The notes: generated from the sequence alone by a model not told the origin. Shown: positions 7,372 through 16,002, counted from the first letter of the stretch. The stretch is 41,924 bases of DNA from Acidobacteriota bacterium (GCA_034211275.1 JAXHTF010000039.1:1-41924); one strand, 5' to 3'. A program made the numbers and translations.

Positions 7372-10300
7372 ATGCGAGCGCTCAAGGTCGTCAAGCGTAC
7401 GGGAGAGGTGGTCGGTTTCGACTCGGACCGAATTCGCAACGCCATCGTCAGAGCGGTGGCCGCCCTCGGCACGGAAGTGCCGGATGCCAGTCTCGACCAG
7501 ATCGTCGACGACATCACCGACGAGGTAGACAATCGATTCAACGAGTTCTACCCGAACGTCGAGAACATTCAGGACATCGTCGAGAAGCACCTGGTGCGCC
7601 AGGGCCTCTACGAGATCGCCAAGGCCTACATCCTGTACCGGGCGGAGCGCCAGAAGGTGCGTCTGGAGGCCAAGCGGCGGGCCATCGAGAGTGCCCGGCT
7701 GGGCAAGCTGACGGTCAAGCGCGACGACGGCCGCACCGTTCTATTCAACGTCAAATACGTGCACGACGCGGTGCTGGCGGCGGCGGAGGCTCTGGGCTCG
7801 ATGCCCGGGATCGACGTCCCGGACGTCGATCCCGTGGTCCGGGAAGTGGTCAACAACGTCTACGACGAGATTCCCACCGGCCGCATCTCCCAGGCCATGG
7901 TGATGGCGGCGGCGGCGTTCATCGAGCGCGACCCGGCTTATAGCTACCTCGCCGCCCGGCTGTTGCTGCGCAAGCTCTACCGCGATCACCTGCGGCGTTC
8001 GCTGCACGGCGAGGAGCTGGAATCGGCCTATCGCGGTGCTTTCGTCGAGGTGCTGCGCTCCGGCGTCGAAGCCGGCCTCTACAACCCCAAGCTGCTGGAA
8101 TTCGATCTCGAGCGGATCACCGCCCATCTGCGTCCGGAGCGCGACGAGCTCTTCCACTACCTCGGCATCCAGACCCTCTCCGAGCGCTATCTGATGCGCA
8201 AGGACGACCGCATCCTCGAGCTGCCTCAGCATTTTTGGATGCGCGTCGCCATGGGCTTGGCGATCAACGAGCCGGAGCCGGAACAGCGGGCCCTGGAGTT
8301 CTACGAGCTCCTCTCCCAGCTGCGCTACGTGGCCTCGACGCCCACCCTCTTCCACTCCGGCACCCAGCACCCGCAGCTCTCGTCCTGCTACCTGACCACC
8401 ATCGACGACGACCTGAAGCACATCTTCAAGTCCCTGGGGGACAACTCCCAGCTTTCCAAGTGGTCCGGCGGCATCGGCAACGACTGGTCCAACATTCGCG
8501 CCACCGGTTCCCCCATCAAGACCACCAACGTGGAGAGCCAGGGCGTCATCCCGTTCCTCAAGATCGCCAACGACGTCACCATGGCGATCAATCGCAGCGG
8601 CAAGCGCCGGGGGGCCACTTGCGCCTACCTCGAAACCTGGCACCTGGACATCGAGGACTTCCTCGATCTGCGCAAGAACACCGGCGACGAGCGCCGCCGC
8701 ACCCACGACATGAACACCTCCAACTGGATTCCGGACCTGTTCATGAAGCGGGTGCTGGAGGACGGTGAGTGGACCCTCTTCTCCCCCGACGAGGTGCCGG
8801 ACCTGCACCACATCTACGGCCGCCGCTTCGAGGAGCGCTACATCGAGTACGAAGCGCGGGCCAAGCGCGGTGAGATGACCCTGTGGAAGACCGTCTCGGC
8901 GGTGCAGCTATGGCGCAAGATGCTCACCATGCTCTTCGAGACCGGTCATCCCTGGATCACCTTCAAGGACGCCTGCAACGTACGCTCGCCCCAGGACCAC
9001 GTGGGGGTCATCCACAGCTCCAACCTGTGCACCGAGATCACCCTCAACACCTCGGCGGAAGAGACCGCGGTGTGCAACCTGGGATCGGTGAATCTGGCCC
9101 GCCACTTCACCGCGGACGGCATGGATCGGGAGATGCTGGCGAGCACAGTGCGCACCGCCATCCGCATGCTCGACAACGTCATCGACATCAACTTCTATCC
9201 CACCCAGGAGGCGCGCAACTCGAACCTCAAGCATCGCCCCATCGGCCTCGGCGTGATGGGCTTCCAGGATGCCCTGTTCAAGCTCAACGTGCCGTTCTCC
9301 TCGCAGCGCGCGCTGGAGCTGGCGGACGAGACGCAGGAGGTGATCTCCTACTACGCCATCCTGGCCTCTTCGGAGCTGGCGGCGGAGCGGGAGCCCTATC
9401 CCTCCTACCAGGGTTCGAAGTGGGATCGGGGCATCTTCCCCCTCGACACCCTGGATCTGCTGGAGGAGGAGCGCGGCGTGCCGGTGGAGATCTCCCGGGC
9501 CCAGCGCATGGATTGGGAGCCGGTGCGCGATCATGTGCGCCAGCACGGCATGCGCAACTCCAACACCATGGCGGTGGCCCCCACCGCCACCATCTCCAAC
9601 ATCTCCGGCTGCTTCCCGTGCATCGAGCCGATCTACAAGAACATCTACGTCAAGGCCAATATCAGCGGCGAGTTCACCATCGTCAACTCCTACCTGGTGG
9701 AGGACCTCAAGGTGCTGGGGCTGTGGGACGAGGAGATGCTCGACAAGCTCAAGTACTACGACGGCAACATCTCCCAGATCCAGGAGATCCCGGACGATCT
9801 GAAGGAGAAGTACCGCGAGGCCTTCGAGATCGATCCCGTGTGGTGCCTCAAGCTCACCGCCGCCCGCGGCAAGTGGATCGACCAGAGCCAATCCCACAAC
9901 GTCTTCATCAAGGGTGTTTCGGGCAAGAAGCTCCACGACACCTATGTCGCCGCCTGGCGTTTCGGCCTGAAGACCACCTACTACCTGCGCTCCCTGGGCG
10001 CGACCCAGATCGAGAAGTCGACCCTGGACGCGTCCAAATACGGCTACACCCAGAAGCGCGAGTACGCCGCCACGGCCGCCTCGCCGCCGGCGGCGGTGCC
10101 CGCTACGGCCCCTGCTGCCGCGGTGCCGGCTGCCGCTGAGGCTCCAAGCCCCGCCGTCCCGGCGGCCACCCCGTCTTCTGGCACCCCGTCTTCTGGCACC
10201 CCGTCTGCTGGCACCCCGTCTGCTGGCGTCGGTCGCCGCAGCGCTCCCTCTCTGATGCCTTCGGCGCCGGATTCGGGCCCCCAGGGGGGCGGGCAGGAGG

Positions 10301-10377
10301 CGCCGCGGTCGGGAGCGAAGAAACCGGAGCCTCAGCTTTGCCGCATCGACGACCCGGAATGTGAGGCTTGCCAATAG
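7372..10377 (+). CDS. nrdA: Class I (Ic-type) ribonucleoside-diphosphate reductase, alpha subunit
   Basis: This 1002-residue catalytic subunit reduces ribonucleoside diphosphates to deoxy forms, using a radical supplied by the beta subunit at 10523. An N-terminal ATP-cone (about 1-95, MRALKVVKRTGEVVGFDSDR) carries the allosteric activity site. A second, degenerate cone-like segment follows at about 103-200. The 10-stranded barrel has the redox Cys339 (SSCYL), Asn551, radical Cys553 and Glu555 (SNLCTEI), and Cys568 (AVCNLGS). The C-terminus ends CRIDDPECEACQ with the thioredoxin-exchanging pair Cys998/Cys1001, very like chlamydial NrdA. Before it lies an Ala/Pro/Ser linker with tandem repeats. 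The ATG at 7372 has AGGAGAGG upstream, and an earlier in-frame ATG at 7195 lies in the leader and lacks homology. NrdR boxes indicate dATP/ATP-responsive repression. Confidence 0.95.
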   Translation: MRALKVVKRTGEVVGFDSDRIRNAIVRAVAALGTEVPDASLDQIVDDITDEVDNRFNEFYPNVENIQDIVEKHLVRQGLYEIAKAYILYRAERQKVRLEAKRRAIESARLGKLTVKRDDGRTVLFNVKYVHDAVLAAAEALGSMPGIDVPDVDPVVREVVNNVYDEIPTGRISQAMVMAAAAFIERDPAYSYLAARLLLRKLYRDHLRRSLHGEELESAYRGAFVEVLRSGVEAGLYNPKLLEFDLERITAHLRPERDELFHYLGIQTLSERYLMRKDDRILELPQHFWMRVAMGLAINEPEPEQRALEFYELLSQLRYVASTPTLFHSGTQHPQLSSCYLTTIDDDLKHIFKSLGDNSQLSKWSGGIGNDWSNIRATGSPIKTTNVESQGVIPFLKIANDVTMAINRSGKRRGATCAYLETWHLDIEDFLDLRKNTGDERRRTHDMNTSNWIPDLFMKRVLEDGEWTLFSPDEVPDLHHIYGRRFEERYIEYEARAKRGEMTLWKTVSAVQLWRKMLTMLFETGHPWITFKDACNVRSPQDHVGVIHSSNLCTEITLNTSAEETAVCNLGSVNLARHFTADGMDREMLASTVRTAIRMLDNVIDINFYPTQEARNSNLKHRPIGLGVMGFQDALFKLNVPFSSQRALELADETQEVISYYAILASSELAAEREPYPSYQGSKWDRGIFPLDTLDLLEEERGVPVEISRAQRMDWEPVRDHVRQHGMRNSNTMAVAPTATISNISGCFPCIEPIYKNIYVKANISGEFTIVNSYLVEDLKVLGLWDEEMLDKLKYYDGNISQIQEIPDDLKEKYREAFEIDPVWCLKLTAARGKWIDQSQSHNVFIKGVSGKKLHDTYVAAWRFGLKTTYYLRSLGATQIEKSTLDASKYGYTQKREYAATAASPPAAVPATAPAAAVPAAAEAPSPAVPAATPSSGTPSSGTPSAGTPSAGVGRRSAPSLMPSAPDSGPQGGGQEAPRSGAKKPEPQLCRIDDPECEACQ
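10171..10230 (+). repeat. Four tandem 15-bp repeats in the nrdA linker
   Basis: The unit CCGTCTKCTGGCACC occurs four times head to tail (the last ending GTC), coding PSSGT, PSSGT, PSAGT, PSAGV in the flexible linker before the C-terminal Cys pair. Copy number is likely to vary between strains. Confidence 0.9.
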
Positions 10378-10390
10378 GCCATTCGTTCAG

Positions 10391-10457
10391 GTTCTTTGAA
10401 AGACCGTGTCTCTCTCGAGCACGGTGTTCTTTTGAAGACAGTGATTCTTTGGAAATC
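10391..10457 (+). repeat. Three related TTCTTT..GAA elements and a hairpin between nrdA and nrdB
   Basis: Three similar elements occur: GTTCTTTGAAAGAC (10391-10404), GTTCTTTTGAAGAC (10426-10439) and GATTCTTTGGAAATC (10443-10457). Each has partial dyad symmetry. Between the first two lies a hairpin ACCGTG/CACGGT (10403-10408 with 10420-10425) followed by GTTCTTTT, which resembles a weak terminator or attenuator. They may set the ratio of nrdB to nrdA or be degenerate repeat copies. Confidence 0.4.
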
Positions 10458-10522
10458 AGTTGACCGCCCGCCCCGAGCTCGCTTTCCGCGCCTCGGGGCG
10501 GCGTCCCGGAGGTCCCCCGATC

Positions 10523-11518
10523 ATGCCCATCATCAATAGCTCCAAGACCGATCCCAACAAGATTCTGCCCATGACCTACAAGTGGGCGCGGCAGCACTAC
10601 AAGGACGGCATCGCCAACAATTGGACGCCGGAAGAAGTGTCCATGCAGAAGGATGTCGAGCAGTGGAAGTCCGCCCGCGTTCTCAATGACGACGAACGCC
10701 GGTTGATCCTGTGGAACCTCGGTTTCTTCTCCACCGCCGAGTCCCTCACCGCCAACAACATCGTGCTGGCGGTCTACAACCACGTCACCAATCCCGAGGC
10801 CCGCCAATACTTGCTGCGCCAGGCCTTCGAGGAGGCGGTGCACACCGACACCTTCATCTACTGCTGCGACACCCTGGGGCTGGATCCGGACGAGATCTAC
10901 AACATGTACCTGACCATCCCGTCGATCCGCGAGAAGGATCAATTCGTGGTGGACATCACCCGCTCGGTGCTCGATCCTGGGTTCACCACCGAGGGGACGG
11001 AGAATGTGCGCCAGTTCGTCCGCGACCTGGTGGGCTTCTACGTGATCATGGAAGGGATCTTCTTCTACGCCGGCTTCGCCATGATGCTGGCCCTCAAGCG
11101 GCAGAACAAGATGATCGGCATCGGCGAGCAATTCGAATACATCATGCGCGACGAGAGCCTGCACCTGGCTTTCGGCTGCGACCTGATCAACACCATCAAG
11201 GCGGAGAATCCGGAGGTCTGGTCCCAGGAGTTCCAGGACGAGCTGGTGGACCTGATCACCCAGTCGGTGGCCCTGGAGCAGCGCTACGCTTTCGACGCCT
11301 GCCCCAACGGCTTGCTGGGCATCAACGCCGAGCAATTCGGAGAGTACGTGGAGTACATCGCCGACCGCCGCCTGGAGCGCATCGGGCTGCCGCGGGTCTA
11401 CGGCCGCCACAATCCGCTCCCCTGGATGTCTCAGTCCACCGATCTGTCGAAGGAGAAGAACTTCTTCGAGACCCGGGTCACCGAGTACCAGTCCGGGGCT
11501 TCCCTGAGCTGGGATTGA
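10523..11518 (+). CDS. nrdB: Class Ic ribonucleotide reductase, beta subunit (Mn/Fe type)
   Basis: This 331-residue ferritin-like protein holds the dinuclear metal cofactor. Ligands are visible as Glu73 (TAE), Glu104 and His107 (EEAVH), Glu177 (IMEG), and Glu211 and His214 (DESLH). The residue that is the radical Tyr in classes Ia/Ib is Phe111 (EEAVHTDTF), with Tyr113 two residues on. From memory of Chlamydia trachomatis NrdB, these align with its E89, E120, H123, F127, Y129, E193, E227 and H230 at a constant offset of 16, and long stretches such as NNIVLA, VTNPEARQYLLRQAFEEAVHT and RQNKMIGIGEQ are the same. This predicts a Mn(IV)/Fe(III) cofactor instead of a tyrosyl radical. GGAGG at 10508-10512 selects this ATG over an in-frame one at 10460. 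Confidence 0.95.
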   Translation: MPIINSSKTDPNKILPMTYKWARQHYKDGIANNWTPEEVSMQKDVEQWKSARVLNDDERRLILWNLGFFSTAESLTANNIVLAVYNHVTNPEARQYLLRQAFEEAVHTDTFIYCCDTLGLDPDEIYNMYLTIPSIREKDQFVVDITRSVLDPGFTTEGTENVRQFVRDLVGFYVIMEGIFFYAGFAMMLALKRQNKMIGIGEQFEYIMRDESLHLAFGCDLINTIKAENPEVWSQEFQDELVDLITQSVALEQRYAFDACPNGLLGINAEQFGEYVEYIADRRLERIGLPRVYGRHNPLPWMSQSTDLSKEKNFFETRVTEYQSGASLSWD

Positions 11519-11541
11519 TCCACCGCTGAGGGAGCGAAACC

Positions 11542-12084
11542 ATGCTGCCCGAGCTAGAACGTCGCTTCAACCGCCTCGAGGATGACCGCCGGGCCTTGAT
11601 GGAGGAGCTGGCCGCCTACCCCCGGGAGGCCGTTGAGCAAGCCCCCGAGCCCGACGCCTGGTGCATGCGCCAGGTGGCCCAGCATCTGATGATGGTGGAG
11701 CAGGCCTTCCTGCGCTACAAAGACACCCACTCGGTGCTGCGGCCGCCGAATCTCCGCCAGCGCATCGGCCGCTGGGGAGTGAAGCTAGTGTTGGGCATGG
11801 GCATCAAGATCAAGGCTCCCTCCCGGCACGTGCTGCCGGAGGACGAGCTGACCCTGGCGGAGGTCGATAGCCGCTGGATCGAGGTGCGCCAGGACTTCGG
11901 CGCCTGGCTGGAGGGGCTGTCCCCGGAGCAGGCCCGAGAGCTGCGCTTCCTCCATCCTTTCGCCGGTCCTCTCGACAGTCTGGCCTTCCTCGACTTCCTC
12001 GCCGACCACTTCGAGCACCATCGCCGCCAGGTCCGCCGCATCGCTGCCAGCTCCGCCTTTCGGGCCCTCACCGACCGCGGCTAG
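11542..12084 (+). CDS. DinB-like four-helix metal-binding protein
   Basis: This 180-residue protein is of the DinB_2/YfiT type: helical, with a His in the second helix (RQVAQHLMMVEQ) and a His cluster near the C-terminus (DHFEHHRRQ) that could form the usual three-His metal site. Family members include thiol-dependent S-transferases and many proteins of unknown role. The GAGGGAG ribosome site lies 23 nt after the nrdB stop, so it is probably the last gene of the nrd transcript before the terminator at 12121-12174. Why it sits with ribonucleotide reductase is not clear. Confidence 0.75.
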   Translation: MLPELERRFNRLEDDRRALMEELAAYPREAVEQAPEPDAWCMRQVAQHLMMVEQAFLRYKDTHSVLRPPNLRQRIGRWGVKLVLGMGIKIKAPSRHVLPEDELTLAEVDSRWIEVRQDFGAWLEGLSPEQARELRFLHPFAGPLDSLAFLDFLADHFEHHRRQVRRIAASSAFRALTDRG

Positions 12085-12120
12085 CCTGCCCCTTTCTCAC
12101 TCTTCGGCGCCGGAATTCCC

Positions 12121-12174
12121 GGATCGTACCGAGGCTCTTTCTCGAGCCTCGGCGCGGTCCGGTTTTTCTTTTTT
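12121..12174 (+). terminator. Rho-independent terminator of the nrd operon
   Basis: A perfect 9-bp stem CCGAGGCTC/GAGCCTCGG (12129-12152, 6-nt loop), extended by partial pairing to 12121 and 12160, is followed by GGTTTTTCTTTTTT. Confidence 0.85.
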
Positions 12175-12221
12175 GTTCCGAAATATAAATAGGCAAAAAT
12201 ACCGTCTGGTCGTCAATGTTT

Positions 12222-12287
12222 TTGAGCGAGATATGTGAAGGTGATAGAATTCAAGGGAGTGTATTTGGAGTCCTATTTATGTAGGAC
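12222..12287 (+). promoter_or_regulatory. Promoter and leader hairpin of the small glycine-tailed protein gene
   Basis: In an AT-rich stretch, TTGAGC (12222-12227), a 17-nt spacer and TAGAAT (12245-12250) form a promoter. The early leader carries a GTCCTA/TAGGAC hairpin (12270-12287, 6-nt loop). About 120 nt more lead to the ATG at 12408. Confidence 0.5.
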
Positions 12288-12407
12288 GGTAGATCGACGG
12301 TCGGGCTATTGGTTCCGTCGAGGTCCTTGGAGAGTTCGCGCCGGTCGTCTACTCGATTCTTCTCCCAACCCGGTTTTCGGCTTTATGCCGGCCAGGAGGT
12401 CCAACTC

Positions 12408-12827
12408 ATGCCCATTCGACAAAGCACCGATCCACTTCCGGACATGTCGGTGACCGTGTCCTTCAATCCCTCCAACGAGAGCTTTTCCTACAGCGGGGAT
12501 ATCGATCCCAATACCGAGGAGATCCTGGTCCAGGGAATTGGGGTCTGCACGATCGCCCTAACGGTCGAGGGAGCGACCTGGGCCAGCCCGCCCATCAAGT
12601 GGGTCACCGCTTCGAAAGAAGCCATGTCGGAGCCCCCGCATATGACCGTTACTCCGGTGAGCGAGAAGGTGATCGAGATCGAGAATGACTGTCACGAGGC
12701 GACCGCCGGGGTCTTCGCCTTCTTGGTCTGTGTCAACAACAACGGGACCAATGTTTGCTCGGATCCGGCAGTGCGAAACGATCCCACCGGTGGTGGCGGG
12801 GGTGGTGGTGGCGGCGGGGGTGGTTAG
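12408..12827 (+). CDS. Small protein of unknown function with a twelve-glycine C-terminus
   Basis: This is a 139-residue protein I do not recognise. The start is firm, with AGGAGG at 12394-12399 and 8 nt to the ATG. The body alternates short polar and hydrophobic stretches that look beta-rich (MSVTVSFNPSNESFSYSG; PHMTVTPVSEKVIEIEND), like an Ig-type or jelly-roll fold. Three Cys are present. It has no signal peptide or membrane segment. It ends DPT followed by twelve glycines coded by mixed GGN codons, so the run is selected at protein level and is not simple DNA slippage alone. It has its own promoter and stands alone between the nrd terminator and the convergent kinase gene. Confidence 0.7.
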   Translation: MPIRQSTDPLPDMSVTVSFNPSNESFSYSGDIDPNTEEILVQGIGVCTIALTVEGATWASPPIKWVTASKEAMSEPPHMTVTPVSEKVIEIENDCHEATAGVFAFLVCVNNNGTNVCSDPAVRNDPTGGGGGGGGGGGG

Positions 12828-12900
12828 AAGATTTCTCGCGCGAACTAACGTGGCTGCGCGGATGGCCTAGGCTTGGTTGGTGGCTTTCGTTTGAGCTTTC

Positions 12901-12939
12901 CTCAGCCCTCCCCGTTGTTCGAGGATGGGGAGGGCTGAG
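12901..12939. repeat. Perfect 13-bp inverted repeat over the kinase stop codon
   Basis: CTCAGCCCTCCCC and GGGGAGGGCTGAG are separated by 13 nt and include the stop codon of the minus-strand kinase gene (12902-12904). There is no T-run on either side, so it is not a standard intrinsic terminator. It may end or protect the converging transcripts. Confidence 0.6.
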
Positions 12940-15598
12940 CTTCGAACAGAACCCGAAAACCGGACACCTTTCGCAGGGAATCGAACCAAGGTAGCTCGTA
13001 CCAGCGTTTCTGGTACCCGGCGTCCAGAGCCTGCTCAGCACAGCTGATCGCCGAGAAGTGCTCACCTACCAGCGCGTAGACCAGTGAACTCTCGAACAGC
13101 ACGCCGGGATTCTTCGGTGCCTGCTGTAGAGCGCTCCGTACCGCATCCACCGCTTCAGATTCTCGGCCCAGATGAGCCAGTGCTTGGGCTCGAATGGTCA
13201 GCACCGCGGGATGGTCGGGTTGCGGTTCTTGATCGCAGAGTCCGAGTGCCTTGGCGTATTCTTCCCGGCTCTCGTCCGGGTGACCTAGAAGCTTCAGTGT
13301 GTCTGCCAGGTTGAGGCGATCAGCGGGGCTCTGTGGGCTTACCTCGACGGCCTGGAGAAAGGGTTCCATAGCTCCTTCGTAGTCTCCCTGCAGCATCAGC
13401 GCAAGGCCGAGGTTGGAGTAGTAGTTGGTCATCGACTCTCCGGAGCCGATAAGCTGCTGATAGATCTCCGCGGATCTTGCGATGTCGCCGAACTCCAGCT
13501 CTAGCTGCGCCAGTCGCGAGAGCGCTTGGCTGTTGTCTTCATCCCGAGACAGAATCGCTTCCAGGAGTTCTCGAGCGCGGTGCACGTGCCCCTGTTCTGC
13601 TTCCATGAAGGACAGTCGGCTCAGGATGCTCCAAGATGGGCGTTGCTCCGCGGCACGGCGCATCAGCTGAAGGGCTCGATCATGTTCCTGACGGGCACCG
13701 AGTAGCCGAGCACGATTGACCAGATTCTCGGTATCCCCAGGCGTTATGCTTTCCATCCTATCGACGACGTGCTGAGCCTCTTCGAGGCGACCTCCCTCGA
13801 GGAACGCATTGAATTTCCTCTGAAGAAGATTAGGGTCGTCGGGAACCAGCCTGGAGGCCTCTTCTAAACGTTGTAGGGCGAGATCCAAGTCGGCTTCCGT
13901 GCGGTCGAGCTCGTGAATGCGCAGATAGGCGTCCGCTTCCAAAAGATAGGCTTCCAAGAAGCGAGGGGACTCTCGGCGGATCTCCGCAGCTTCTTGAGCA
14001 ATCTCGCGGTCTGACATTGCGGAGCCGCGCTGATCATAGGCTCGGCGCAAGCGGAGATACTGTTCGTAGTCCTCCTCCCGTACGTCCAGCACGAGGTTCG
14101 GATTGCGGGGAGGATGTTCCGGGTAGAGACGATTCAAGTGCAGAGTCACCGCACGGGCCAAGGCATAGGGATCGTCGGCAGGGACTTCGAAACTCTTGGG
14201 TTGCCCCTTCAGCTGCCCGGTCTCGGTATCCACTCGCGAGAGCGTTGCCTGGCAGGAGCGGAAGCGGCAAACGAGCTTGGAGGTGAGGTACTCGCCCGCC
14301 GCCACGCTTCTTGCGATCTCCGCTGGCGAGCCTTGTAAGGACTCGACATGCTCGGGGGAGACCGGTGAGATACCGCGCAACGAAAGAAGGCTGTTGTTCA
14401 CGGCGGTGCGAATGCCCGAAGGCAGCAGATGGGCCTCGGGTACGTCGTCTGCGGCTTCTAACTGAGTGGGCATCACCGCCACATAGACCGGCGGCATCTC
14501 CGGTTGCCAGAGCGACCGGGTAAACCAGCCTGCCGCGGCGAGAACGATCAGTGCCAGCACCACCACCAACCAGCGCCGTCCACGCCCTCCGGTCGTCGTC
14601 GTGTTGGGGCGGACGGCGGGAATGGGCCTCTGTACGGTGGGAGCGTCGGAGGAGGAGAGATGCTCCGCTAGCGATTTGTCGATCACCGTCGGTGGCAGGC
14701 CGGTGTGGGCGCCGGTGGCGCCGGTGGTGCGGGCGAGAGCGGGGCTGAAGCTGCCTAGGTCCCGGAGGATCTCCTCCAGCTCCGAAGAGACCGTGCGGGC
14801 GTTGGCGGGGCGCTTCTCCGGATCCTTCTGCAGCAACCTCTCGATGAGGTCCGAAAGCTTCTGCGGGAGCTCCGGATTGACCTCCCGGGCGGGGGGCTGG
14901 GGCAGGGTGCACACCCGGGTGAGCGTCTCCACCGGAGAGGCGCCGAGGAATGGGGAGTTGCCGGTGACCGCCTCGTAGAGCAGGGTGCCCAGGGAGAAGA
15001 GGTCCGAGCGGTGGTCCAGCTTGCCTCCCAGAGCCTGCTCCGGGGACATGCTGCGCACCGTCCCCAAGACCTTGCCCTCGAGGGAGAGAGTCGGCTCGGA
15101 GCTGTCATGCCAGAGCTTCTTGGCCAGCCCGAAGTCGAGAATCTTGGCGTGGCCGCCGGGGGTGACGATGATGTTCTCGGCCTTCAGGTCGCGGTGCACG
15201 ATGCCCTTGTCGTGGGCTTCGGCGAGACCCTCGCTGATCTCGTGGGCGAGGCGCAATCCCTGGGCCAGATCGAGGGATCCTTCCTCCAGCCGGTGGGCCA
15301 GGGTGTCCCCGTCCACCAGCTCCATGATGATCCAATCGCTGCCCTGGGCGTCGAGGATGTCGTAGATCCCGACGATGGCCGGATGCTTGAGACCGGCGGC
15401 GGCGCGGGCTTCGCGACGCAGGCGTTCCCGGGCTCGCTGATCCTCCGCGTTCTCCGGATGGATCTTCTTCAGCGCCACCCAGCGGTCGAGCTGTTCGTCG
15501 TAGGCCTTGAAAACAGCGCCCATACCGCCGGCGCCCAGCCGGTTGACGATGCGGTATCGCCCGATGTGTTCGGGGGGCTGCTCGGGAGTCTCGCTCAT
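12902..15598 (-). CDS. Membrane Ser/Thr protein kinase with C-terminal TPR sensor region
   Basis: This 898-residue Hanks-type kinase has a cytoplasmic N-terminal domain (about 13-275) with Gly loop LGAGGMGAVF, Lys in VALKKI, catalytic HRDLKAEN, DFG in ILDFGLA and SPEQ in the activation/P+1 region, so it looks active. A Ser/Thr/Pro-rich linker leads to one membrane helix at about 341-360 (WLVVVLALIVLAAAGW). The outer part begins with a domain of about 170 residues resembling those of adenylate-cyclase/FlgO-like proteins (PVYVAVMPTQLEA...), followed by TPR repeats to the end (AEIYQQLIGSGESMTNYYSNLGLAL). The ATG at 15598 gives the usual short N-terminus; an upstream in-frame ATG at 15778 would add a basic tail without homology. 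It probably signals from outside to unknown substrates. It is divergent from the XRE regulator. Confidence 0.9.
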   Translation of the reverse strand: MSETPEQPPEHIGRYRIVNRLGAGGMGAVFKAYDEQLDRWVALKKIHPENAEDQRARERLRREARAAAGLKHPAIVGIYDILDAQGSDWIIMELVDGDTLAHRLEEGSLDLAQGLRLAHEISEGLAEAHDKGIVHRDLKAENIIVTPGGHAKILDFGLAKKLWHDSSEPTLSLEGKVLGTVRSMSPEQALGGKLDHRSDLFSLGTLLYEAVTGNSPFLGASPVETLTRVCTLPQPPAREVNPELPQKLSDLIERLLQKDPEKRPANARTVSSELEEILRDLGSFSPALARTTGATGAHTGLPPTVIDKSLAEHLSSSDAPTVQRPIPAVRPNTTTTGGRGRRWLVVVLALIVLAAAGWFTRSLWQPEMPPVYVAVMPTQLEAADDVPEAHLLPSGIRTAVNNSLLSLRGISPVSPEHVESLQGSPAEIARSVAAGEYLTSKLVCRFRSCQATLSRVDTETGQLKGQPKSFEVPADDPYALARAVTLHLNRLYPEHPPRNPNLVLDVREEDYEQYLRLRRAYDQRGSAMSDREIAQEAAEIRRESPRFLEAYLLEADAYLRIHELDRTEADLDLALQRLEEASRLVPDDPNLLQRKFNAFLEGGRLEEAQHVVDRMESITPGDTENLVNRARLLGARQEHDRALQLMRRAAEQRPSWSILSRLSFMEAEQGHVHRARELLEAILSRDEDNSQALSRLAQLELEFGDIARSAEIYQQLIGSGESMTNYYSNLGLALMLQGDYEGAMEPFLQAVEVSPQSPADRLNLADTLKLLGHPDESREEYAKALGLCDQEPQPDHPAVLTIRAQALAHLGRESEAVDAVRSALQQAPKNPGVLFESSLVYALVGEHFSAISCAEQALDAGYQKRWYELPWFDSLRKVSGFRVLFEAQPSPSSNNGEG

Positions 15599-15852
15599 CG
15601 GTGGCCAGCACCCCCGGCGGGAACATGGCAGGGGGCCTCGGGTTTCGCTCCGGGGTCCGGCGAAGATCTTCCAGCGTCGGGCCGGCCGCTGGAACGACGG
15701 TGCCTGGAGGGATGGTCCAAGACCTGAAGATGGAGAGCTGACGTTCTTTCGCCAGCATGGCGTTCGGGCATGGTCCATGGAGTTTAGCGCACTCTCCGAT
15801 GGAGATGCGGACTCACGGTGGGGAGGAGCGATCGCTGCTGTGGCAGAGCGCC

Positions 15853-15888
15853 GGGGCGGGGGTCGGCGGGGGGCGGGACATCGGGGGG
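15853..15888 (+). other. G-quadruplex-capable tract between the kinase and XRE genes
   Basis: Five G-runs (4, 5, 6, 3 and 6 Gs) with loops of 1-5 nt lie on the plus strand, about 55 bp upstream of the XRE -35. This is the only notable structure in the roughly 400-bp gap 15599-16002 other than the XRE promoter. Confidence 0.5.
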
Positions 15889-15943
15889 CGTTCCGGGCCT
15901 CGGCGAGAAAATCGCCTATGGCGTAACTCAGGCGGTAATTTTG

Positions 15944-15972
15944 TTGCCAGGCGAGTCGTCTTACTCTATCCT
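15944..15972 (+). promoter_or_regulatory. Promoter of the XRE regulator gene
   Basis: TTGCCA (15944-15949), a 17-nt spacer and TATCCT (15967-15972) place the transcription start about 24 nt ahead of the ATG at 16003. Confidence 0.5.
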
Positions 15973-16002
15973 TGACCGTGGGCGAGACACTGGAGTTGTT
16001 GC

